Origin: Nitrospira sp.
GTDB taxonomy: Bacteria; Nitrospirota; Nitrospiria; Nitrospirales; Nitrospiraceae
Length of the DNA stretch: 64,000 nucleotides
Assembly: GCA_036984305.1 (NCBI GenBank)
Contig: BQWY01000001.1
Coordinates: 3,431,501 to 3,495,500 of the forward strand
Direction of reading: 5' to 3'
The translations under genes and the position numbers were made by a program. The notes below the pieces were generated by a model. It made no database searches, had not been told where the DNA came from, and was given only the letters and a program-made list of their open reading frames with translations. Position 1 is the first letter of the stretch. Every line of letters starts with the position of its first letter. Of this stretch, positions 42,387 to 51,909 are shown one piece after another.

Positions 42387-44660
42387 CTACGTGCCACCGG
42401 CTCCGTTGCGAAGCCTGAGGTACTCCCGGTAGCTCCGGAGGACGCGCTTCACGTATAAACGCGTTTCCTGATAGGGGATCAATTCGACGAATTCGTCAGC
42501 GTCTCGGTGACCGTTCCTGGCCACCCAGGACGTCACGGCCCGTGGCCCCGCGTTGTAGGAAGCGACCGCGTAGATTTCATTCCCTTGAAACTGGTCCAAT
42601 AGCTGCTCGAGATACCGAACCCCGATGCGAACGTTGGTTCCTTCATCAAACAGATCGTCTCGTGTGACCTCCGTCAACCCGATACGCTTGGCCACGGTCG
42701 CAGCGGTCGCCGGCATCACTTGCATTAATCCGATGGCTCCAACCCGGGACACAGCCTGGCCGTCGTATTGACTCTCTTCACGAATAACGGCGGCCACAAG
42801 GTAGGGATCGACCCCCTTGGCGCCTTGCGCCCGTGCCGTCGGCACGAATACCGTTGGATAGGCGACCGTCCACAGTGCGGGAGAAGCCAGCGTCCCGCGT
42901 CGCTCCAAGTCGTCCCTAAAATGCAGCCGAGCCAATCGGAGGGCGGGGCCATAGGCACCGGTTTCGTTCAAGAGTCTGGACAGCGCCAGAACAACGGCAG
43001 GATCGCGGTCGTAACGCCGTGTCAGCGCGGTGAGTTCTCGAGCGGCCTCGGTGTCCATGCCCAGAATACGGAGTTCGACTGCTCGGCGATAATCAGCATC
43101 CCGAGTGATCTCTTCTCGTCGATCCATGGAGAGCGGGTCTGACCCAGGCGCCAACGTCTCCGTTGAAACCGTGACCGGCACCGACGGAAGCTGAGGCCGA
43201 CGGTCCCGAGCCAATTGACAGTAGTACGTGACGGGGTACGACTGGCAGACCTTCTCATACAGCGCCGCTGTTTCCGGATCGCGAAGTCGCTCGGAGGTTC
43301 GTGCCATCCAGTAGAGGGCCTGCGGCACCAAGGAGTCGCTCTCCTTGTCGTCGGCGAGACGCTGGAACGCAGCCATGGCCTCTTTCCACTGCCCTGCCCG
43401 ATACCAGGCCCATCCGATTTTCCAGAGCGCCTCGCTGCGATGGTGACTCTCCGAGCCCAACTCGCTCGCTTGGCGGTAGGCCGTCACAGCGGCCTCAACC
43501 TGCTCTTGATCCTCCAACCACACGCCCCGGAGAATGTGGAGCATGGCCCGTTGTTCCTTGGTCAAGGCCACCTTGGGGGGATTCTTCGTCAAGCTCAGCA
43601 GGGCGTCTCCCTCCGACTGCCGAAGATAGACGCGCGCCAGCCACACCACCGCCTCGCTGGCTTGTCCCTGATGGTTGCTCAGAACGTCCTGAAAGACCTT
43701 CCGAGCACGGTCGTATTGTTTGAGCCTCGCCAGGGAGAGCCCCATCCGAAACTTTGCCTCCCCGATGCGAGCATCCCCGTTAGCCGTGGCCAGAAAATAC
43801 CGAAACTCGTCCACCGCTTCTGCGTGCAGCGCCATTCCCTGCAGCACCCTCGCTCGCTCGTAACGCTCGTCGGCAGAGGGCGTCCAACCTTCGGACGTAC
43901 CGCCCGCGAGACGGGCATCGGCCTCTTGGGCTTCGGGGGTGTTCGGGTACTTCACCCAGAGCCGACGCAACGTCGCCTGCGCACCAACTCTATCGTTCAT
44001 GTGTGTCTGGCACTCGGCCTGGTGCAGATAGCCAAGAGGAAGCACCGACTCTTTATCTTCGCTGCGCAGGGCCATCGAGAACTGCTCGACAGCCCGATCG
44101 CATTGCCCCGCCCGATACCAACTTTCAGCCGCATCGTATGTTGCACGTGACGCCATCACACTGTCCGGCACGACTTCAGCAATTGACTGCAAGAGCGCCG
44201 CTGCTTCGGCGGTATCTCCGCTGTTCATCAGCGCCTGACCCGTCCAGAGCCGCACATAATCCTCCAGCACCGGGAAATCCTTCATCGCGGAGCGGAAATA
44301 CAGTACAGCTCGTGCGGAATCGCGCTCTTTCAAAATGACACCGGACACCAAGCCGGCTCGCTTGGCCCACAGGGAGCCGGGATGCTTTTCCATCACGACA
44401 CGGAGGTGTTCAAGCTTGGCGGCGACCGCTTCGTCCGTCATGATCTCGGCGCCCTGTCTCGGCACGCCCAAGGCCTCACGGAAACAACGTTCGGCGATCT
44501 CACAGTTGAGCGTGAACACCGCAGGGGGAGAAGATGCAGCGCTGGAGGTGGACACGTTTCCGTCGGCCAACACTGCCGACGACGAGATGCTTGCTCCGGT
44601 CAGGAGCGCCGCCAGAAGCCAGGATCGGCAAGAACGGTTGTGTGCGGGTAAATCGGTCAT
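42387..44660 (-). CDS. slt: Soluble lytic murein transglycosylase (Slt-type) with TPR-like repeats
   Basis: 757 residues. Signal peptide (CRSWLLAALLTGASISSSAVLA), then a long superhelical region of TPR-like pairs (for example WYRAGQCDRAVEQFSMAL and WYRAGQWKEAMAAFQRLA), and a C-terminal SLT domain: VAAVIREESQYDGQAVSR with the catalytic Glu, AIGLMQVMPATA and AVASYNAGPRAVTSW. It cleaves the MurNAc-GlcNAc bond of peptidoglycan with 1,6-anhydro formation. Longer than E. coli Slt70 because of additional repeats. Upstream of zapB/zapA on the same strand. Confidence 0.9.
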   Translation of the reverse strand: MTDLPAHNRSCRSWLLAALLTGASISSSAVLADGNVSTSSAASSPPAVFTLNCEIAERCFREALGVPRQGAEIMTDEAVAAKLEHLRVVMEKHPGSLWAKRAGLVSGVILKERDSARAVLYFRSAMKDFPVLEDYVRLWTGQALMNSGDTAEAAALLQSIAEVVPDSVMASRATYDAAESWYRAGQCDRAVEQFSMALRSEDKESVLPLGYLHQAECQTHMNDRVGAQATLRRLWVKYPNTPEAQEADARLAGGTSEGWTPSADERYERARVLQGMALHAEAVDEFRYFLATANGDARIGEAKFRMGLSLARLKQYDRARKVFQDVLSNHQGQASEAVVWLARVYLRQSEGDALLSLTKNPPKVALTKEQRAMLHILRGVWLEDQEQVEAAVTAYRQASELGSESHHRSEALWKIGWAWYRAGQWKEAMAAFQRLADDKESDSLVPQALYWMARTSERLRDPETAALYEKVCQSYPVTYYCQLARDRRPQLPSVPVTVSTETLAPGSDPLSMDRREEITRDADYRRAVELRILGMDTEAARELTALTRRYDRDPAVVLALSRLLNETGAYGPALRLARLHFRDDLERRGTLASPALWTVAYPTVFVPTARAQGAKGVDPYLVAAVIREESQYDGQAVSRVGAIGLMQVMPATAATVAKRIGLTEVTRDDLFDEGTNVRIGVRYLEQLLDQFQGNEIYAVASYNAGPRAVTSWVARNGHRDADEFVELIPYQETRLYVKRVLRSYREYLRLRNGAGGT

Positions 44661-44820
44661 GGTGCTGACCTGAGATGGGAATGCGAATCTCGAAAATTAT
44701 ACCAGAATCCCCTCGCCTTACGCAGCGAAAGTCCCGAAGCCGCAACCTGACGGAACGGTTTCCGGCCAAACGGACACGTGCCAGGTTCGGCGTTTGCTCC
44801 GAACTGGACACGGGGGTTCC

Positions 44821-44850
44821 TTGTGGGCCACTTTTGGCCTGTGCTAGGCT
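44821..44850 (+). promoter_or_regulatory. Promoter-like pair immediately before rlmN
   Basis: TTGTGG (44821-44826), 18-bp spacer, TAGGCT (44845-44850), with the rlmN ATG six bases after the -10. If real, the mRNA would be leaderless. Confidence 0.35.
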
Positions 44851-44856
44851 TCATGC

Positions 44857-45981
44857 ATGTCGGCCTCGCACACGCTGATTCATCCCTTTCATCCCGCGAA
44901 CCAACCCAATTTGCTGGCATACGATGAAGGTGCACTGACGCGGTTGGTCGAGGAATCCGGACGCCCACGATATCGCGCGACACAAATCCTACGCTGGCTC
45001 TATGCCAAACGCGCCCGCTCCATCGATTCGATGACGGACCTATCCCTGTCCGATCGCGCATGGCTCGCCGCTCACGCGGCAGTGTCAGGATTGCAGACTC
45101 GGCTCATTCGGACGGCCGAGGACGGCACGAAGAAGTTCCTTCTCGGGCTCGACGACGGCCTGGTAGCCGAATCGGTCCTGATTCCAGACGGGAGGCGCCT
45201 GACGCTCTGCGTCTCTTCGCAGGTCGGATGCACCTTCGACTGCACGTTCTGTTTGACGGGGACATTGGGCCTGTCGCGAAATCTGAAGCCGCATGAGATC
45301 GTCGGGCAGGTGCTCGCCGTTCAGGATCAACTGGATCCCAATTCCCGCCTGTCCAACCTGGTGTTCATGGGCATGGGTGAGCCGTTGGCGAATTTTGAGG
45401 CCGTGGCGGAGTCGATCACGCGGTTGACCAACACGGAGTGGGGGGTCGGATTCGCGCCGCGTCGCATTACCGTCTCGACCGCCGGCCTGGCCTCCCGGAT
45501 CGCGGACGTCGCGCCGCTCGGCGTCAACCTTGCCATTTCGCTGAACGCCACCACCGATGCTCAGCGGGCGATACTGATGCCAGCCGTCAATCGGAGCTAT
45601 TCGCTTGCGGCCTTGATGCAGGCGTGCCGGACGTTTCCGTTGAAAGCGCGCAATCGGCTCACCTTCGAATATGTCATGTTGGCCGGGCGAAACGACTCGC
45701 GCGCGGACGCCGAGCGCCTTGTCACCTTGCTCCGCGGTTTTCGTTGCAAGGTCAATCTTATTCCGTTCAACGAGTTCCCGAACAACTCGCACCGCCGCCC
45801 GAGCGATGGCTCCGTGTCGGCATTCCAATCCGTCCTCCGTCGCGCCGACCTCGACGTATTCGTTCGGAAAAGTAAGGGGCCGGAGGTGCTCGGGGCCTGC
45901 GGGCAGTTGGGCTTCGCCGCACAAACGGCGGGCGCCGGCCCGCAGCCGGCCGGCTTGACTCGCCACAAAAGCGATTGTTAG
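44857..45981 (+). CDS. rlmN: Dual-specificity rRNA/tRNA adenine C2-methyltransferase RlmN
   Basis: 374 residues with the radical-SAM motif CTFDCTFC (Cys125, Cys129, Cys132; CX3CX2C) and the second catalytic Cys in the C-terminal GACGQLG. LGLDDGLVAESVLIPDG, VFMGMGEPLANFEAV and RITVSTAGLASRI are standard RlmN blocks. It methylates A2503 of 23S rRNA and A37 of some tRNAs via a methyl-Cys intermediate. No Shine-Dalgarno is seen. A 20-residue tail beyond the usual end is present. Confidence 0.94.
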   Translation: MSASHTLIHPFHPANQPNLLAYDEGALTRLVEESGRPRYRATQILRWLYAKRARSIDSMTDLSLSDRAWLAAHAAVSGLQTRLIRTAEDGTKKFLLGLDDGLVAESVLIPDGRRLTLCVSSQVGCTFDCTFCLTGTLGLSRNLKPHEIVGQVLAVQDQLDPNSRLSNLVFMGMGEPLANFEAVAESITRLTNTEWGVGFAPRRITVSTAGLASRIADVAPLGVNLAISLNATTDAQRAILMPAVNRSYSLAALMQACRTFPLKARNRLTFEYVMLAGRNDSRADAERLVTLLRGFRCKVNLIPFNEFPNNSHRRPSDGSVSAFQSVLRRADLDVFVRKSKGPEVLGACGQLGFAAQTAGAGPQPAGLTRHKSDC

Positions 45982-45982
45982 C

Positions 45983-47401
45983 ATGCGGAGCCGGTATGAT
46001 TCGCTCGCCCGCATGATGCCTCGTCGTACGATTCCTTCCATCCCGCTTCTGATTGCCTGTCTTTTCATCTGCGGTCGTGCCGCGTTCTGGTCCGCCCCAC
46101 TCTTTGCCGCGGAACCCAAGGAAGTCGTCCTCAGTAACGGGATGAAGGTGTTGCTGGTCGAGGTGCCGAAAGCGCCGGTGGTGACCGTTCAGGTTTGGTA
46201 TAAAGTCGGCTCGCGGAACGAAGTCATGGGACGGGCCGGACTATCGCACATGCTCGAACATATGATGTTTAACGGAACCACGAGGTATCCCAAGGGCATG
46301 TTCTCGCGGCTCGTCAAGAAGAACGGCGGGATGGACAACGCCTTCACCAGTCAGGACTTTACAGCGTATTTCGAAAATCTCTCCGCCGACCGTGTGCAGC
46401 TCGCCCTGGAACTCGAGTCGGATCGAATGCAAGGGCTGGTCCTCGATCGCGAGGAATTCCAGCGCGAGCGGGAGGTCGTCAAAGAAGAGCGGCGTCTGCG
46501 CATCGAGGACGATCCACAGGCCTACCTCGTTGAGACATTGTTCGCGCAAATGTTCATGACCCATCCCTATCACTGGCCGATCATCGGCTGGTTCGGGGAT
46601 CTCGATGCCATGACGCTCGACGATCTACAACGGCACTACGACACGTACTACTCGCCTAACAATGCAACCTTGGTGATCGTCGGCGATATCAAGGCCGATC
46701 AGCTTCTGTCGACGGTTCAAAAGTTGTTCGAACCCATTCCTCGGGGTCCCACGCCTGCACCCCCCACCACGAAGGAGCCGGAGCAACGCGGCGAGCGCCG
46801 CTTTCTGTTGAAGCGTGATGCGCAGCTGCCGTTCGTGATGATGGGATACCGGACGCCGAATTTTGCCAGCGACGACGCCTATGCGTTATCGGTGCTTGAG
46901 TCGGTTCTCTCGCACGGAAGGAGCGGACGTTTGTATCGCAGTCTCGTCCACGACCACCAACTTGCGTTGGCCGTGGGGGCCGAATACACGCTGATGCAGG
47001 CCGACCCCGGACTGTTTTACTTCTATGCCGTGCTCAGGCCTGGCCAGACGGTCGAAGCGGCCGAAACGGCGCTACAGCAGGAAATCGCTCGTATCCAATC
47101 GAGTCCGCCCACCGATCTGGAGGTTCAACGAGCGAAGAACAACGTCGAAGCCGATTATGTGTTTCAACAGGATTCCAATTTCAGGCATGCCATGCTCTTG
47201 GGCGAGGCCGAAACGGTTGGTGCCGGATGGCGCCATGTCGGTCACTACGTGGAAAAAATCCGCGGCGTCACGGCCAAAGACGTGCAGCGGGTCGCACAGA
47301 AGTACCTCATCGACGACGCCCGAACGGTCGGCATTTTGATACCAACTCCTCCGCAATCGGATCGGCATCAGGGAGCGGCTCAACCGGCCTCGAAACCATG
47401 A
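45983..47401 (+). CDS. M16 zinc metalloprotease, exported
   Basis: 472 residues, starting one base after rlmN; ATGs at 46013 and 46016 are in frame and give a tidier signal peptide (PLLIACLFICGRAAF...FAA). The inverted zinc motif HMLEH (His89, Glu92, His93) and the distal Glu in EVVKEERR are intact, so it should be proteolytic. It forms a pair with the next, inactive M16 protein, like the processing-peptidase beta/alpha arrangement. Likely periplasmic peptide turnover. Confidence 0.9.
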   Translation: MRSRYDSLARMMPRRTIPSIPLLIACLFICGRAAFWSAPLFAAEPKEVVLSNGMKVLLVEVPKAPVVTVQVWYKVGSRNEVMGRAGLSHMLEHMMFNGTTRYPKGMFSRLVKKNGGMDNAFTSQDFTAYFENLSADRVQLALELESDRMQGLVLDREEFQREREVVKEERRLRIEDDPQAYLVETLFAQMFMTHPYHWPIIGWFGDLDAMTLDDLQRHYDTYYSPNNATLVIVGDIKADQLLSTVQKLFEPIPRGPTPAPPTTKEPEQRGERRFLLKRDAQLPFVMMGYRTPNFASDDAYALSVLESVLSHGRSGRLYRSLVHDHQLALAVGAEYTLMQADPGLFYFYAVLRPGQTVEAAETALQQEIARIQSSPPTDLEVQRAKNNVEADYVFQQDSNFRHAMLLGEAETVGAGWRHVGHYVEKIRGVTAKDVQRVAQKYLIDDARTVGILIPTPPQSDRHQGAAQPASKP

Positions 47402-48777
47402 TTCCCCGCGCATGGTTCTTCGCCGCCATCCACTGTCGCACGTGGGTGTATGGCACGATACTTGGTCTGTGGTCGCTCACTGCGGCAAACGTGGTCGGCG
47501 CGGCGGACTTGCAACCGATCCGCTTCGTGCTTCCCAACGGTCTGACGGTGTTATTCCTTGAGCAGCATGCCCTTCCCATGATCGAAGCCCATGCGCTCGT
47601 CAAAGTCGGATCCGCTCAGGATCCTCCTGAAAAGGCCGGGTTGGCCAATCTCGTGGTCAGCCTGCTCGATGAGGGAACCACGACACGTACCAGCGCCGAG
47701 CTCGCCGAACAGATCGAATTTGTCGGCGGATCTCTGCGAGCCAGCAGCTCCGAAGATTACACCGGTGCAACGGCCAGGGTGCTGAAGAAAGACGCCGATC
47801 TCGGTCTTGCGCTGCTGTCCGACGTGCTGCAGAACCCTGTGTTCCCCAAGCACGAGTTCGAGCGCGTCCGCTCCGAAATCATCGGACAGTTGATCAGCGA
47901 AAAAGACGACCCCGGGACTGTGGCCATGCGGGCCTTCAATCAGCTGATCTTCGCGGGCCACTCCTATCGCTGGCCGGTCGCCGGGACCGAGGAAACGATC
48001 CCTCAGATTACGCAACAGGATGTCCGGACGTTCCACGATAACTATTACCTTCCAAATCAGACCATCTTGAGCGTTGTGGGGGATCTCACGCAGGAGGAGG
48101 TCACCGCATTCGTGACCAAGTACTTCGGGGGCTGGAAGCAGGTCCCCGCACCGACGCCCAAGACTGCGAGTTCGCAGAAACTGACCAAGCCTACCCTCAA
48201 ACTCATCAACAAAGAGTTGACGCAGTCCAGCATCATCCTTGGCCACCTCGGTGTCAAACGGTCGAACCCCGATTACTATGCCATTTCGGTGCTGAATCAA
48301 ATACTCGGAGCAGGAGGCTTCGGTTCTCGACTTATGGATAACATCAGGGACAAACAGGGGCTGGCGTATGGCGTGATGAGCCTTTTTGAAGGACGGGTGG
48401 CACAAGGCCCTTTCTATATTAGCCTTCAAACGAGGACCGAGGCGACGAATCAGGCGATCGCCGGCGTCCTCCATGAGCTGAAAGCCATCCGTGAGGCCCC
48501 CGTCACGGATCAGGAACTTGCCGACGCCAAAGCCTATCTGATGGGCAGTTTTGCTCTGCGATTGGACACGACCAGCAAGCTGGCCCAGACCCTCGCGCTC
48601 GTGGAACTCCACAACCTTGGATTGGAATATTTTACGCAGTATCCCCGCTGGATCGAACGGGTCACTAAAGAGGATGTGCTGCGTGTGGCCAAACGTTACC
48701 TGGATCCCTACCACTATGCCCTGGTGGTGGTCGGAGACCAAGCGAAGGCCAAGGTCAAGGTCGAGCCGACCCCATGA
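47398..48777 (+). CDS. M16 protease-like protein without zinc motif (regulatory partner)
   Basis: 459 residues from ATG 47398 in an ATGA overlap with the active M16 gene; the frame opens further upstream inside that gene. Signal peptide ending VVGAAD. Where HxxEH should be, the sequence is GLANLVVSLLDEG, so the site is lost. R/Y-rich C-terminal GFGSRLMDNIRDKQGLAYGV, needed for substrate capture in M16 proteins, is kept. Expected to heterodimerise with the upstream protease. Confidence 0.9.
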   Translation: MIPRAWFFAAIHCRTWVYGTILGLWSLTAANVVGAADLQPIRFVLPNGLTVLFLEQHALPMIEAHALVKVGSAQDPPEKAGLANLVVSLLDEGTTTRTSAELAEQIEFVGGSLRASSSEDYTGATARVLKKDADLGLALLSDVLQNPVFPKHEFERVRSEIIGQLISEKDDPGTVAMRAFNQLIFAGHSYRWPVAGTEETIPQITQQDVRTFHDNYYLPNQTILSVVGDLTQEEVTAFVTKYFGGWKQVPAPTPKTASSQKLTKPTLKLINKELTQSSIILGHLGVKRSNPDYYAISVLNQILGAGGFGSRLMDNIRDKQGLAYGVMSLFEGRVAQGPFYISLQTRTEATNQAIAGVLHELKAIREAPVTDQELADAKAYLMGSFALRLDTTSKLAQTLALVELHNLGLEYFTQYPRWIERVTKEDVLRVAKRYLDPYHYALVVVGDQAKAKVKVEPTP

Positions 48778-49604
48778 GTCTCACCACCCACATCACTCAA
48801 AAGCTCGCGGCCCTCGGGACGATGGTGGACCGGATGCAGTCCGTCCTGGTCGCATTTTCCGGCGGCATCGACAGCACGCTGGTGTTGCACGTTGCACATG
48901 ATCGATTGGGACCCGACGCGGTCGCCGTCACCAGCGTTTCGGCCACGCTTCCCGAACGCGAACGCCTCGATTGCGAGCGGTTGGCCCGCCGCATCGGTGC
49001 CCGACATTTGTGGCAGACGACGGATCAACTTGCACTCCCCGCATTCGCCCTGAACGATGCAACCCGCTGCTATCACTGCAAGACGGACTTGTATTCTGCG
49101 CTGAACCGGATTCGTCTCGAATTGGGTCTCTGCCAGATTGTCAACGGAGTGCAACAGGACGATTTTGACGACGATCGCCCCGGATTGCTCGCAGCCCGCG
49201 AATGGTCCGTGAGGAGTCCGCTGGTGGAAGCAGGATTTAAGAAGGCGGACGTACGAACCGCGGCGAGACACCTTGGGCTCCCCAATTGGGATAAGCCGGC
49301 GGCGGCATGCCTCTCCTCGCGCATTCCAAGAGGCCTCCCAATTACATACGAAAGCCTCGCACGAGTCGAAGCTGCAGAATCGTTGTTGCTCGAGGAAGGA
49401 TTTCGGCAGGTCCGGGTGCGAGATTTTGGCGGCGTCGCCCGTCTCGAAGTGGGTGCCGAGGAAGTGAGAGAACTACTCACGATCCTTCCCAGCCGTGATA
49501 TCGAGAGAAGAATCTGCGCACTCGGCTTTGAATCGGTGGAAGTCGACCGAGAAGGCTATCGACCTGGAAAGGCCAACGAGAGATCACTGATTAGTCTTCG
49601 TTAG
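48774..49604 (+). CDS. larE: LarE-type ATP-dependent sacrificial sulfur transferase
   Basis: 276 residues, opening in an ATGA overlap with the second M16 gene. PP-loop VAFSGGIDSTLVLHVA binds ATP; CYHCKTDLYSAL and PAAACLSSRIPRG (the latter holding the sulfur-donating Cys of LarE) match the family. In Lactobacillus LarE builds the nickel-pincer cofactor with LarB and LarC. No larA, larB or larC is in the window, so it may serve another sulfur insertion or an unlinked Lar pathway. Confidence 0.85.
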   Translation: MSLTTHITQKLAALGTMVDRMQSVLVAFSGGIDSTLVLHVAHDRLGPDAVAVTSVSATLPERERLDCERLARRIGARHLWQTTDQLALPAFALNDATRCYHCKTDLYSALNRIRLELGLCQIVNGVQQDDFDDDRPGLLAAREWSVRSPLVEAGFKKADVRTAARHLGLPNWDKPAAACLSSRIPRGLPITYESLARVEAAESLLLEEGFRQVRVRDFGGVARLEVGAEEVRELLTILPSRDIERRICALGFESVEVDREGYRPGKANERSLISLR

Positions 49605-49650
49605 CTCGCCATCCCCGGTGAGACGCTAACGCCTGGCGATACAGCATCGA

Positions 49651-50157
49651 CTATGCGCCGTGAGCCCGTGTCACCGCCTCCAGGGCTTCGTCGGCAAACC
49701 GCTTATGATCCGCGTCGCTGAGGCTTCTCTCGACCACCTTTTCAGCCACGAGTAACGCTAATTCCGTCGTCTGCTTGCGGATATCCTGAACGGCGGAGCG
49801 ACGGGCTTGCTCGATTTCTCGGGTGGATTCCCCTTTAATCCGTTCTGCCTCAGCGGTCAAACGCTGTTCGTTTTCATCCAACAGGCGTTGCGCGCGCTCC
49901 TTGGCCGCAGCGAGGATCTGCTCGGCTTCCTTTGAGACCTGAGTGAGCTTCTCCTGATACTCCTTCAACGTCCGCTCGGCGTTCGCGCGCTGTCGGTCGG
50001 CTTGCTCCAGTGAATCCTTGATCTTGCGCTCCCGCGCCTCCAGCGTCTCGAGAATGGAGGGAAAGGCAAATTTGTAGAGCACCCAGAACAGGATCGCGAA
50101 CGAGACGACTTCCCAAAAAATCAGCGACGTAAAGAAGTGGCTTTCAAACTGTGGCAT
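49651..50157 (-). CDS. atpF: ATP synthase Fo subunit b
   Basis: 168 residues: a membrane segment (FWEVVSFAILFWVLYKFAFPSIL) and then a nearly continuous polar helix (DSLEQADRQRANAERTLKEY to RSAVQDIRKQTTELALLVAEK), the normal peripheral stalk. It is the last Fo gene here; atpH, A, G, D and C do not follow, since larE on the other strand ends 46 bp away. Confidence 0.92.
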   Translation of the reverse strand: MPQFESHFFTSLIFWEVVSFAILFWVLYKFAFPSILETLEARERKIKDSLEQADRQRANAERTLKEYQEKLTQVSKEAEQILAAAKERAQRLLDENEQRLTAEAERIKGESTREIEQARRSAVQDIRKQTTELALLVAEKVVERSLSDADHKRFADEALEAVTRAHGA

Positions 50158-50253
50158 GGTCCTAACCCAGGTTTAAGTTGAGGTTGAGGCTTAGGTTGTA
50201 AGGTAATCTCGGCGTCTCGGCCGATCCTGAGCTGCACCTTAGACCTGCTCGGT

Positions 50254-50484
50254 CTACTTTCGGAGCCCCATGATGATGAAGGCAATGACCAACCCGTATA
50301 ACGCGATCGCCTCGACCAGCGCGAAGCCGATCCACATGTATTTTCCGACCCGGCCCTCCGCCTCAGGCTGACGAGCGACCGCTTCGATCATCTTACCGAA
50401 GATATAGCCGATTCCCACACCGGCGCCGGCAAACCCGGCCGCGGCCAGACCCATACCCAACAACGCTGCAGCGGCTGAATCCAT
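50254..50484 (-). CDS. atpE: ATP synthase Fo subunit c
   Basis: 76 residues, two hydrophobic helices with the polar loop ARQPEAEGR. The ion-carrying carboxylate is Glu58 in GFALVEAIALYG. The Ser/Thr after Glu that marks Na+-type rings is absent, so proton coupling is expected. GGAGGAGAAG precedes the ATG. Confidence 0.93.
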   Translation of the reverse strand: MDSAAAALLGMGLAAAGFAGAGVGIGYIFGKMIEAVARQPEAEGRVGKYMWIGFALVEAIALYGLVIAFIIMGLRK

Positions 50485-50522
50485 GACGTCTTCTCCTCCT
50501 TCTGGACTAGTCCATCGAGTGC

Positions 50523-51275
50523 CTAGTGGGCATGCTCGTCGCCATGCCCATGCAAGGTAATGGCATCACCCATATAGACACAGGTGAGCACGGTAAATAT
50601 GTAGGCCTGAATAAAAGCAATACCCAGTTCCAGGCCATTCATCGCAATCGTAAACGCAAATGGAAGCCAGCCGATCAGCAGTCCTCCGCTCACCGCGAGA
50701 CCGAACAAGACCCCCAGGATGACATGGCCGGCGGTCATATTGGCAAACAGTCGGACAGCCAACGAAACGGGCCGCGCGAGCTGACTGACCAATTCGATCG
50801 GGATCATGAGCGGTAAGAGCCAACCCGGTGTTCCGGGCGGCACGAGAATGCCCAAGAACTTTCCTCCATGCAGCACAAACCCCAACACCACGCTGAGCGC
50901 ATAGACCACGAGGGCGAAGACCGCGGTCACAATGAGTTGACTCGTGACGGTATAGGAACCAGGAATCAACCCCAACAAATTACTGAAGAGAATGAAGATA
51001 AAGAGCGTGGCAATGAAGGGGAAAAACCGCATCCCCTTCTCGCCCATCGTGTCGAGAATAATGCCACGAATAAAATCCACCATCAGTTCGGCCAGGCTTT
51101 GGAGCTTACCCGGGATTAAGCTCTTCGACTGCGCGGCACGAATGAGCAGGAAGGCCGCCAAGCCGACCACGATCCACATCCAAATCACGGCCTTATTTAT
51201 TGAGATATCAAAACCGAACAACGAAATCGGCACGATCTCGTGCAACTCGAATGGGTGTAATGGGCTCTCTTCCAC
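50523..51275 (-). CDS. atpB: ATP synthase Fo subunit a
   Basis: 250 residues, five to six membrane segments. The essential Arg is Arg175 in RPVSLAVRLFANMTAGH; FSNLLGLIPGSYTVT and the C-terminal GLELGIAFIQAYIFTVLTCVY are conserved. Forms the proton half-channels beside the c-ring. His-rich C-terminal tail (HGHGDEHAH) is unusual but seen in some relatives. Confidence 0.93.
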   Translation of the reverse strand: MEESPLHPFELHEIVPISLFGFDISINKAVIWMWIVVGLAAFLLIRAAQSKSLIPGKLQSLAELMVDFIRGIILDTMGEKGMRFFPFIATLFIFILFSNLLGLIPGSYTVTSQLIVTAVFALVVYALSVVLGFVLHGGKFLGILVPPGTPGWLLPLMIPIELVSQLARPVSLAVRLFANMTAGHVILGVLFGLAVSGGLLIGWLPFAFTIAMNGLELGIAFIQAYIFTVLTCVYMGDAITLHGHGDEHAH

Positions 51276-51308
51276 TGCTGCACCAACCTTTTCGTAAACC
51301 CGTGCGTC

Positions 51309-51527
51309 TTAGGATGACCAGCGCTGCGCGGCGCGGTAGGCGCTGCGCACCCCCGCCGCGAGACCGAGCACCAAGCCTGCCACCATGCCCCAGGGGGTTG
51401 AATTGAACAGGTAAGTATCGGCCGCCCACCCGAGCCCGCCGCCGACAATCAATGCGGCGAGCACCTCCGTTCCCACACGAAGGGCCTGACCCAGACCCGC
51501 ATAGAGAGGATCCGTCGAGGGAGGCAT
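51309..51527 (-). CDS. AtpZ/AtpI-like small Fo-associated protein
   Basis: 72 residues with two membrane segments (LAALIVGGGLGWAADTYLF and GMVAGLVLGLAAGVRSAYRA), matching the ATPase_gene1 (AtpZ) family in length and in the GGGLGWAAD motif. These proteins assist assembly of the c-ring or Mg2+ supply. First gene of the Fo cluster; AAGGGCAG precedes its ATG. Confidence 0.78.
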   Translation of the reverse strand: MPPSTDPLYAGLGQALRVGTEVLAALIVGGGLGWAADTYLFNSTPWGMVAGLVLGLAAGVRSAYRAAQRWSS

Positions 51528-51909
51528 TTGTCTGCCCTTATCGCACTCGACACACCCATAGGGCGGGTCAAGCTACAACAAAAGCGCGCCATTCAAACAA
51601 GAATCGCCCTTCAATGTCAAGGAGTTTGTCGCGTCTGGCTTGACACCATGCAATTCTTCCAATTCCTAGCCGTAGATCGCCCGAGGCCTCACCGGCATCC
51701 CCCAGCCAAAAGTAGTCCTGACTAAGGAAGCCTCCACCTCACCTCACGTGTGGCAAACCTAGCATGGATGAATATTGACGATGTGTTTCTTCAGCGGGTA
51801 GCCTGCTGACACCATCGGAACACCCTCAACTATGTACCCGGTACCGGTGTCCGCTAACCGCTGCTGCGCAGGCTGGTTGATGGTATAGATTTCTGGTGTA
51901 GGATTCGAG
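51528..51909. other. Divergent intergenic region, Fo cluster / protease gene
   Basis: 382 bp. Contains the promoter-like pair for the Fo operon (next entry). On the plus side I see no convincing promoter for the protease gene, apart from AGGATT before its ATG as a weak ribosome site. Confidence 0.45.
51591..51620 (-). promoter_or_regulatory. Promoter-like pair for atpZ-B-E-F
   Basis: Minus strand: consensus TTGACA (51620-51615), 18-bp spacer, TTGAAT (51596-51591). Gives a leader of roughly 57 bases before atpZ. Confidence 0.4.
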
